Of a DNA stretch of 8,342 nt, positions 1 to 4,973 are shown one piece after another. A program made the position numbers and the translations under genes. The stretch covers positions 1-8,342 of the forward strand of contig CALFIE010000047.1 in NCBI GenBank assembly GCA_937876095.1, given 5' to 3'. The notes beneath the pieces were generated by a model. It saw only the letters and a list, made by a program, of their open reading frames with translations. It was not told where the DNA came from and searched no databases. The first letter of the stretch is position 1, and every line of letters begins with the position of its first letter. Origin of the DNA: an uncultured Flavobacteriales bacterium. Its GTDB lineage: Bacteria; Bacteroidota; Bacteroidia; Flavobacteriales; Weeksellaceae.

Positions 1-429
1 ATCTGAACTATAAAGCGTGCCATTTCTTTTTTCTAAAGAAAGTAGCGCTGCAAAAGAAGACCAACCATAAGCAACTCCGGTTTCTACTACATTTTTTGCT
101 TGGGAATATTCACAAGCATAATAGATCAGTTCTAGTGCTCCTGCTCCTCCCATTTTTATGGGACAATCTTGTTCTTTTTGTTGAGCGGTTTTCAAAATTT
201 CTGGGAATTGATCGCCAAAATGAATCATTTTCATGCCAAATAATTGGCTAATTGCATCAGATTGAGAAATCGCTTTTGCTGCAGCCCAAGTTTTGGTTTT
301 CTCTTTTCCTCGGAAAGCACTTCCTCTTTGGAAAGTATTTTTAATGATTTTTCTTCCTAATTCTGGGTACAAATCTGGTCTTTTTAGATAACCAATAAAT
401 GTTTTGAAAACTCGCGCTATTTCGTTCAC
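1..429 (-). CDS. Class I SAM-dependent methyltransferase, N-terminal part (runs off the left edge)
   Basis: Reading the minus strand from a GTG at 429-427 gives 143 codons without a stop up to the window edge, so the C-terminal part is missing. Residues 112-133 read as beta-strand 1 and motif I of a class I methyltransferase: NVVETGVAYGWSS, with acidic E116 and the glycine turn G118-x3-G122, which would bind S-adenosylmethionine. The preceding segment (KMGGAGALELIYYACE, about residues 92-107) is typical of Methyltransf_24-type enzymes, which methylate small molecules or sugars. No ATG lies in frame upstream. The first internal ATGs are at residues 66 and 68 and would remove a well-formed N-terminus, so I prefer GTG. 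The gene diverges from a polysaccharide operon and could methylate a sugar in the same pathway, but the substrate is unknown. The family call is fairly safe; the role is inferred. Confidence 0.8.
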   Translation of the reverse strand, partial: MNEIARVFKTFIGYLKRPDLYPELGRKIIKNTFQRGSAFRGKEKTKTWAAAKAISQSDAISQLFGMKMIHFGDQFPEILKTAQQKEQDCPIKMGGAGALELIYYACEYSQAKNVVETGVAYGWSSFAALLSLEKRNGTLYSSD

Positions 430-447
430 TATGTTTATATTTGACTG

Positions 448-455
448 CAAAAATA
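448..455 (-). promoter_or_regulatory. Candidate -7 promoter element for the methyltransferase gene
   Basis: The minus strand reads TATTTTTG here, an exact match to the Bacteroidota -7 consensus TAnnTTTG, and ends 18 bp upstream of the GTG start. No convincing -33 TTTG lies at the usual distance. Because the region is AT-rich, a chance match is possible. Confidence 0.4.
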
Positions 456-484
456 AAGAATATTATTCATTTTCAGAATAGTTT

Positions 485-492
485 TATCTTTG
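485..492 (+). promoter_or_regulatory. Candidate -7 promoter element for the glycosylation operon
   Basis: TATCTTTG matches the Bacteroidota -7 consensus TAnnTTTG exactly. Transcription would start near 499-500, about 10 bp before the ATG at 510, giving a very short leader. No clear -33 TTTG is present about 20 bp upstream. The position directly ahead of a five-gene operon supports the call. Confidence 0.45.
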
Positions 493-509
493 TATGTTAT
501 TTAGAAAAA

Positions 510-1064
510 ATGAACCTACTTTTTGCTTTGCTTGAAAAATGGGATCGGAAGCGCAAAATTGCCCTTCTGAAAAACCATAAAAACTGTTTTCTGAAAGGAA
601 ATATCAAAATCGGATTGCAGAATCAATTTATTCTTTATCCCAATTTGAAGCGGGTTTCTATAGGCGCCGATTTCGATTGTCGAAACCAAGTGCAACTTTT
701 GGTACAAAATGATGCAGAATTGGTGATTGAAGACCGAGTTTTTATGAATAATTTTTGCTCTGTGAATTGTTTGATGTCGATAACTATTGGCGAAAACACA
801 CTTTTTGGCGAAAATGTGAAATTGTATGATCATAATCATGCCTATCAAAAAAATCCCGATTTCAAAATTTCACATTCAGAATTTACCAAAGCGCCCATCA
901 AAATTGGTAATAATTGTTGGTTAGGTAGCAATGTAGTGGTGCTGAAAGGTGTTACAATTGGTGATAATTGCATTATAGGAGCAGGTTGTGTGATCTACAA
1001 AGATGTTCCTGCAAATTCAACGGTTGTGAATCATCAAAATTTACAATATCAATCGCATTTATGA
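510..1064 (+). CDS. Left-handed beta-helix (hexapeptide repeat) acyltransferase, probably sugar O-acetyltransferase
   Basis: This 184-residue protein probably moves an acetyl group from acetyl-CoA to a sugar hydroxyl during surface-polysaccharide synthesis. Hexapeptide-repeat turns ([IVL]-G-x-x pattern) are visible at residues 50-53 (SIGA), 72-75, 92-104 (ITIGENTLFGENV), and 130-163 (IKIGNNCWLGSNVVVLKGVTIGDNCIIGAGCVI). Between them is a loop with DHNH at residues 107-110, the usual site of the catalytic histidine in WcaF/maltose-acetyltransferase-like enzymes. The frame stays open upstream to a TTG at 441, but that would include the promoter-like element at 485-492. The ATG at 510, preceded by an A-rich stretch, is therefore chosen. 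It lacks the common C-terminal GNPAK motif and ends in VVNHQNLQ instead. It is the first gene of the operon; its stop overlaps the next start as ATGA (1061-1064). The family is clear; acceptor and acyl group are unknown. Confidence 0.88.
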   Translation: MNLLFALLEKWDRKRKIALLKNHKNCFLKGNIKIGLQNQFILYPNLKRVSIGADFDCRNQVQLLVQNDAELVIEDRVFMNNFCSVNCLMSITIGENTLFGENVKLYDHNHAYQKNPDFKISHSEFTKAPIKIGNNCWLGSNVVVLKGVTIGDNCIIGAGCVIYKDVPANSTVVNHQNLQYQSHL

Positions 1065-1888
1065 AATTCTCGGTTCTTATAGCGCATTACAACAATGCTT
1101 CATTTATGCAGGATTGCATAGATTCTTTGCTTGCACAAACCTATCAGAATTGGGAAGCCATCATTTTAGATGATTCATCTTTACCTGAAGAAAAAAAATT
1201 AGTTTTAGAAATGATTGATGGTGATTCTAGATTTCATTTTTTTGAAAACGAAAAAAATTCCGGAGTTGGCATTACAAAATCGAAATTAATCGAACTAGCA
1301 ACAGGAGAAATTTGTGGATTTGTGGATCCAGATGATGCGATTCTTCCAACTGCTATAGAAAAATCGATGGAAATTTTCAAAATAAAAAAAGAGGTCGTTC
1401 TTACCTATTCTCGGTTCATGACTTGTAATGAAAATTTGGAACCAATTTCCCCTTTCAAATCCGCAATGCAAGTCCCAAATTCTGATCGATACTTTTTTAA
1501 TTATCCTGTTCAGATTGCTCATTTTGTATGTTTCAGAAAATCCGTTTATGAGCAAACAGAAAAAATGAATTCTGATTTAAAAATCGCTGAAGACCAAGAT
1601 TTGTACTTAAAAATTTATGAAAAAGGCAAAGTTCATTTTATAAATGAAACCAATTACCTCTACAGAAAACACGCAACTGGAATTTCACAAAACGACAACA
1701 AAAATAAATCCTACGAATTATGGGGACAAGTCATTTATGATGCAATGAAAAGAAGAGGTCTAAAAAAAATAAACGGAAAAAAAATTCCCATGGATTTTAC
1801 TTCTTCAGATGAAATTTTCAAATTATTGGAATATCAAAACTCTATTTCATTCAGGATAAAAAAGAAACTCAAAACACTTCTTGGATAA
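1061..1888 (+). CDS. Glycosyltransferase family 2 (GT-A fold)
   Basis: This 275-residue protein is predicted to transfer a sugar from a nucleotide-sugar to a growing glycan on the cytoplasmic side of the inner membrane. Residues 3-12 (FSVLIAHYNN) form the first strand of the GT-A nucleotide-binding fold. ILDDSS (35-40) carries the conserved acidic pair at D37-D38. VDPDD (88-92) supplies the DxD-type metal and diphosphate site. AEDQD (176-180) is the usual place of the catalytic base in inverting GT2 enzymes, followed by YRKH (201-204). No membrane span is evident, and the lysine-rich C-terminus could touch the membrane. The ATG at 1061 overlaps the preceding stop (ATGA); the longer open frame upstream only shadows the acyltransferase gene, so it is not used. 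Donor and acceptor cannot be read from the sequence. Confidence 0.92.
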   Translation: MKFSVLIAHYNNASFMQDCIDSLLAQTYQNWEAIILDDSSLPEEKKLVLEMIDGDSRFHFFENEKNSGVGITKSKLIELATGEICGFVDPDDAILPTAIEKSMEIFKIKKEVVLTYSRFMTCNENLEPISPFKSAMQVPNSDRYFFNYPVQIAHFVCFRKSVYEQTEKMNSDLKIAEDQDLYLKIYEKGKVHFINETNYLYRKHATGISQNDNKNKSYELWGQVIYDAMKRRGLKKINGKKIPMDFTSSDEIFKLLEYQNSISFRIKKKLKTLLG

Positions 1889-1889
1889 C

Positions 1890-3053
1890 ATGCAGAACGA
1901 CAAAAAAATAAAAGTGCTTTTCAGACATAGATCTATGGAAATGGGCGGTGTAGAAAAAGTGATGTTGAGTTTACTCCACAATTTGGATTCGGAAAAATTT
2001 GAAATGACCGTTTTACTGAATCTCAACCAAGGCGAATTGCGGGACGAAATTCCCTCTCATGTTCGGAAAGTATATCTTGTAGAAGGAAAAGAAGATTTAT
2101 CGAAAATTGCAATTTTACAGAAAATTCAGTTATTAAGAAGAAGGAAAAAACTCCAAAAATTAATCGAAAATCCAAAATATATAGATGAAAATATCTTAAA
2201 AGAAAACTACGACATCGAGATTGGTATGACTTATAATGATTTTGATTCTGTCCTGAATTCCAGTAACAAAAATTCTAAAAAAATAGGATGGTTTCATTCC
2301 GAAATCAACATCCCAAAAATACAACCTTTGGTTCCTGGAATTTTAAAACAATTTCCGCAATTTCATCATATGGTATATTGTTCAGAAAAAATAAAAAATA
2401 TAATGCATCAGTCACATCCTAATCTAGATTATCCATCGGAAAGTGTTATTATAAATGCAATTCCCGCTGAAGAAATTCTACTGAAATCGAAAGAAAAAAT
2501 TTCGGATTTCCCTAGTAACACTCCCGTTTTTGTTTCTATTGGAAGACTACATACGCGAAAAGGATATCACAAATTGATGGACGCTCATGCAAAACTTATT
2601 TCCGAAGGACTTCAACATAGCGTTCTTATTTTGGGAGATGGAGAAGAGAAAAAACAACTTTTAGAACAGCAGAAAAAATTGGGTGTAGAAAAAACCTTCA
2701 TATTTGTAGGAAACAAAATGAATCCATATCCTTATCTCGCAAAATCAGATTTTTTCATAATGCCTTCCGAATCCGAAGCATGGCCTTTAGTAATTGCAGA
2801 AGCCATGATTTCGCAAAAACCCATCATTGCTACGCAAGTTGGTGATGTACCACAAATGATTGATGACCAGAAAACAGGATACCTAATTAATTACAGTACC
2901 CAAGAAATTTACCAAGCCATGAAGTTGTTTTTAGAAGATAATTCTATTCCACAAAATTTGACAAAGAATTTGCAAGAATTGGGCAATCCTTTTCATCCAG
3001 AAAAAATATTTGGCCAAGTTGAACATTTATTAACCGAAATTGTAAAATCATGA
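1890..3053 (+). CDS. Glycosyltransferase family 4 (GT-B fold), first paralogue
   Basis: This 387-residue retaining glycosyltransferase has two Rossmann domains. The N-terminal domain starts IKVLFRHRSMEMGGVEKV (7-24), with the glycine pair G19-G20 of the acceptor-side loop. The C-terminal donor-binding domain begins at VFVSIGRLHTRKG (213-225), continues through LILGDGEE (246-253) and the conserved NPYPY (278-282), and contains the E-x7-E motif E296-E304 in SEAWPLVIAEA, which holds the nucleotide-sugar. The linker between domains (about 200-211) is short. ATG at 1890 follows the previous TAA after 1 bp; an in-frame TTG at 1881 would add three residues but lies inside the preceding gene. The stop overlaps the next gene as ATGA. 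It resembles the other GT4 gene in this operon along its whole length, suggesting duplication. Sugar specificity is unknown. Confidence 0.92.
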   Translation: MQNDKKIKVLFRHRSMEMGGVEKVMLSLLHNLDSEKFEMTVLLNLNQGELRDEIPSHVRKVYLVEGKEDLSKIAILQKIQLLRRRKKLQKLIENPKYIDENILKENYDIEIGMTYNDFDSVLNSSNKNSKKIGWFHSEINIPKIQPLVPGILKQFPQFHHMVYCSEKIKNIMHQSHPNLDYPSESVIINAIPAEEILLKSKEKISDFPSNTPVFVSIGRLHTRKGYHKLMDAHAKLISEGLQHSVLILGDGEEKKQLLEQQKKLGVEKTFIFVGNKMNPYPYLAKSDFFIMPSESEAWPLVIAEAMISQKPIIATQVGDVPQMIDDQKTGYLINYSTQEIYQAMKLFLEDNSIPQNLTKNLQELGNPFHPEKIFGQVEHLLTEIVKS

Positions 3054-3613
3054 TATTTTTTTACAGAATTTTATTGAAATTCAATGACTTGTATCACGAG
3101 CTTTTGAAAAAAGCGACGATTCGAGTGGCTCAAAAAAAAGGATTGAAATTGGGCAAAAATTGGTTTATTCAAGGTGTTCCTAACTTCGGTTCAGAACCAT
3201 TTCTAATAGAAATTGGAGATTATGTAACCATTGCAGAAGATGTTTCATTTATCAATCATGGCGGTGATGCAAGAGTTACAAAACGTCTAGAAAAATATAA
3301 AGATGGACGAAATTTTGGAAGAATAAAAATCGGAAATAACTCTTTTATCGGCAAAGGAACGATACTAATGCCCGGAATCTCTATCGGAGATAACTGTATT
3401 GTGGGTTCACTAAGTGTGGTTAGCTCTTCCATTCCTGACAATTCGGTATATGCAGGAACTCCCGCTAAATATATTTGCAGTATAGATGAATACGGAGATC
3501 GCCTTATGAAAAACAACACAGAATATCCTAGAAACTTAGAAATCAATCGGAAAGATTTGGAGCAGCACCTTATCAAAAACCTTCCACATATCTACAAACC
3601 AGTAAAAAAATAG
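3050..3613 (+). CDS. Left-handed beta-helix acyltransferase, second, from a different subgroup
   Basis: This 187-residue protein has a short N-terminal helical region (1-35), then hexapeptide-repeat rungs: FLIEIGDYVTIAEDVSFINHGGD (51-73), RIKIGNNSFIGKGTILMPGISIGDNCIVGSLSVV (91-124), and the closing SVYAGTPAKYI (132-142), which matches the usual C-terminal GxPAK loop of sugar acyltransferases. H70 in INHGGD is the likely catalytic histidine. An extrahelical segment at about 74-90 probably shapes the acceptor site. It differs from the first acyltransferase of the operon in having the GTPAK end and a longer C-terminal tail (about 143-187), so the two probably act on different sugars or positions. 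The ATG overlaps the upstream stop (ATGA, 3050-3053), and the TAG stop abuts the next ATG directly. Acyl donor (likely acetyl-CoA) and acceptor are inferred only from the family. Confidence 0.88.
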   Translation: MIFFYRILLKFNDLYHELLKKATIRVAQKKGLKLGKNWFIQGVPNFGSEPFLIEIGDYVTIAEDVSFINHGGDARVTKRLEKYKDGRNFGRIKIGNNSFIGKGTILMPGISIGDNCIVGSLSVVSSSIPDNSVYAGTPAKYICSIDEYGDRLMKNNTEYPRNLEINRKDLEQHLIKNLPHIYKPVKK

Positions 3614-4822
3614 ATGCCCAAAAAAAAGAAAATCCTTATCCGAATTGGTTCTCTGCGTCATGGTGGTGCAGAAAAAGTATTGGTTACGTTCCTGAAAAAT
3701 CTTCCCAATGATAAATATGAAATCGATTTATTACTGAATTTATATTCCGGAAAATATTTGGCCGAAGTTCCTTCTTGGATCAATGTTTTGTACCTCAACA
3801 AAGGAGAAATGATTACTACGAATCGTTTGCAAGATATTCCGCAAAAAGCATTTCGAGTGGTTTACCAAAAATTTTTGAAAAAATTCCCAAAATTCCTGTA
3901 TTCCAATATTTTAAAAAATAAAAAATACGATGTAGAATTTGCAGCAATCCATGGTTTTCGAGATGAAATCTTAGATTCGCCGATAAAATCTTCAAAGAAA
4001 ATCATTTGGATACATAATGATTTGCGCAAAACTCAATTCTACAATTATACCGATGAGGAAATCCGTAAATTTTTCGGGTTTGATAAAATTTTGGTCATTT
4101 CTGAACAAATTCAGAAAGATTTTGAAAATTTAGCGAAAAATGACGATGAGAAGAGCAGAATTGTAAGAATTTACAATCCTTTGGATACAGAAGAAATCCT
4201 TTCAAAGTCCGAAATACGAATTACGAATTCAGATGAAAAAACAACTGATCGTTTCGTTCCTTGTATCGACAACTCGGAACTCAGAACTCGGAATTCGGAA
4301 CCGATATTTGTAAGTGTAGGAACGGTTTTTCCGCAAAAAGGTTTCGATCGATTGCTAAAAGTGCACAAAAAATTGCTAGATGAAGGATTTCTGCACTATA
4401 TTTTGATAGTAGGAAATGGTTACGATTTCGAAAATGTAAAAAAATTGCGGGACGAATTAGGAGTTGCCAAAACTGCAGAAATGATTGGCTTTACAGACAA
4501 TCCGTACCCTTATTTCAAAAATGCAGATTATTATATGTTGAGTTCTAGATACGAAGGTTTCCCAACTGTTTTGTTTGAAGCAATTACATTGAAAAAAAAC
4601 ATCATTGCAACAGATGTTTCTGGTGTGGCTGAAATGCTGGAAAACGGAAAGCTTGGTTTAATTGTAGAAAATTCTGAAGAAGGAATCTACGAAGGAATGA
4701 AAAAAGCATTGACCAATCCAGAAATTTTTGAAGAGTTTCAGAGAAATTTGACGGATTATAAGATGCCTTTCAATTTAGAAAATTCGGTAAAGAAAATTAC
4801 CACTATTATAGACGATTTATAA
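3614..4822 (+). CDS. Glycosyltransferase family 4 (GT-B fold), second paralogue, with repeat-derived linker insert
   Basis: This 402-residue enzyme parallels the other GT4 gene. The N-terminal domain starts KILIRIGSLRHGGAEKV (6-22), and the donor domain starts IFVSVGTVFPQKG (231-243), followed by NPYPY (296-300), the E-x7-E motif E314-E322 in YEGFPTVLFEA, and IIATDVSGVAEML. Both genes share the LLNL-x-x-G segment near residue 40. The clear difference is the linker between domains. It is about 30 residues here (200-229) against about 11 in the paralogue, and it is encoded by a heptad-based inverted repeat. The frame stays open and catalytic motifs are intact, so the enzyme is probably active. 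The ATG at 3614 touches the preceding TAG. It is the last gene of the operon and is followed by hairpins. The donor sugar is unknown. Confidence 0.91.
   Translation: MPKKKKILIRIGSLRHGGAEKVLVTFLKNLPNDKYEIDLLLNLYSGKYLAEVPSWINVLYLNKGEMITTNRLQDIPQKAFRVVYQKFLKKFPKFLYSNILKNKKYDVEFAAIHGFRDEILDSPIKSSKKIIWIHNDLRKTQFYNYTDEEIRKFFGFDKILVISEQIQKDFENLAKNDDEKSRIVRIYNPLDTEEILSKSEIRITNSDEKTTDRFVPCIDNSELRTRNSEPIFVSVGTVFPQKGFDRLLKVHKKLLDEGFLHYILIVGNGYDFENVKKLRDELGVAKTAEMIGFTDNPYPYFKNADYYMLSSRYEGFPTVLFEAITLKKNIIATDVSGVAEMLENGKLGLIVENSEEGIYEGMKKALTNPEIFEEFQRNLTDYKMPFNLENSVKKITTIIDDL
4208..4299. repeat. Imperfect inverted repeat built of 7-bp units, inside the second GT4 gene
   Basis: The left arm at 4208-4233 and the right arm at 4274-4299 are 26 bp each. 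They match as inverted repeats at 19 of 26 positions, separated by 40 bp. Each arm is itself a series of 7-bp units: left CCGAAAT, ACGAATT, ACGAATT; right AACTCGG, AACTCAG, AACTCGG, AATTCGG. The element is read in frame as SEIRITNS ... NSELRTRNSE. Because it falls in the linker between domains, the protein can tolerate it. Whether it is a mobile miniature element or a locally expanded repeat cannot be decided from one copy. Confidence 0.6.
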
Positions 4823-4851
4823 GGCTAAAACCTTACTTTTGCACAGCAAAA
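4820..4851. repeat. Two small adjacent hairpins at the end of the operon
   Basis: TAAGG/CCTTA (4820-4824 and 4831-4835, loop of 6) begins on the final T of the last sense codon and spans the last two bases of the stop codon. TTTTGC/GCAAAA (4837-4842 and 4846-4851, loop ACA) follows directly. Each is short and could be chance, but together with the next, stronger stem they form an unbroken run of palindromes. Confidence 0.4.
4834..4841 (+). promoter_or_regulatory. Promoter-like -7 element just before the intergenic hairpin
   Basis: TACTTTTG is an exact TAnnTTTG match. Transcription would start near 4848, immediately ahead of the hairpin at 4852-4877. It would make either a very short terminated RNA or a structured leader of about 125 nt for mfd. 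No -33 TTTG is clear upstream, which is still coding sequence of the glycosyltransferase. It also overlaps the small palindromes, so it is tentative. Confidence 0.35.
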
Positions 4852-4898
4852 CGATTTCGGAGCGATTCCCGAAATCGCTTTTCTCGTTATTTTTTTTA
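4852..4898 (+). terminator. Probable intrinsic terminator of the glycosylation operon
   Basis: A 9-bp perfect stem CGATTTCGG/CCGAAATCG (4852-4860 and 4869-4877) has an 8-nt loop. AAAA on its left and CTTTT on its right can extend it with a single C bulge. A T-rich tail follows, ending in eight or more T residues around 4890-4897. It lies 29 bp after the last stop codon of the operon. The loop can also pair with the right arm to form a rival stem (see findings). Confidence 0.7.
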
Positions 4899-4939
4899 AT
4901 GATACACTTTTATTTGAAGTATAATTAAATTCAAGAAAA

Positions 4940-4947
4940 CAAATTTG
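4940..4947 (+). promoter_or_regulatory. Weak candidate -7 element for mfd
   Basis: CAAATTTG differs from TAnnTTTG at one position. A TTTG at 4913-4916 lies 23 bp upstream, somewhat longer than the usual -33 to -7 spacing. The start point would be near 4954, about 20 bp before the mfd ATG. This is an alternative to the element at 4834-4841; only one may be real. Confidence 0.25.
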
Positions 4948-4973
4948 CGAATTGACGAATTAACCATTGCACA

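Noticed and set aside
441..466. TTGACT (441-446) with TATTAT (461-466) as a sigma-70-like promoter
   Set aside because: The spacing is only 14 bp, and Bacteroidota housekeeping promoters use a different consensus; the TAnnTTTG match nearby is a better candidate.
441..509. Extension of the first acyltransferase to an in-frame TTG at 441
   Set aside because: It would place the promoter-like element and most of the divergent spacer inside the coding region; the ATG at 510 gives a normal family N-terminus.
516..848. Minus-strand open frame opposite the first acyltransferase gene
   Set aside because: It is antisense to a well-supported gene and shows no recognisable domain. The same holds for minus-strand frames at 1295-1555, 3256-3576 and several within mfd.
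968..1060. Longer N-terminus for the GT2 gene
   Set aside because: The added residues are only the acyltransferase gene read in another frame; the GT-A fold begins right after the ATG at 1061.
1191..1784. Three runs of eight A residues in the GT2 gene as phase-variation switches
   Set aside because: Runs of 7-9 A residues are common throughout the window, including in mfd (near 5016-5024), so they reflect composition and lysine codons rather than a specific switch.
4208..4299. CRISPR-like or integron-site reading of the inverted heptad repeat
   Set aside because: There are no regular spacers and no cas, integrase or transposase gene nearby, and the arms are tandem 7-bp units rather than repeat-spacer units.
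4823..4973. Small protein or tRNA in the spacer before mfd
   Set aside because: No convincing open frame with a start is seen there, and the hairpins do not form a cloverleaf; the region is better explained by a terminator and promoter elements.
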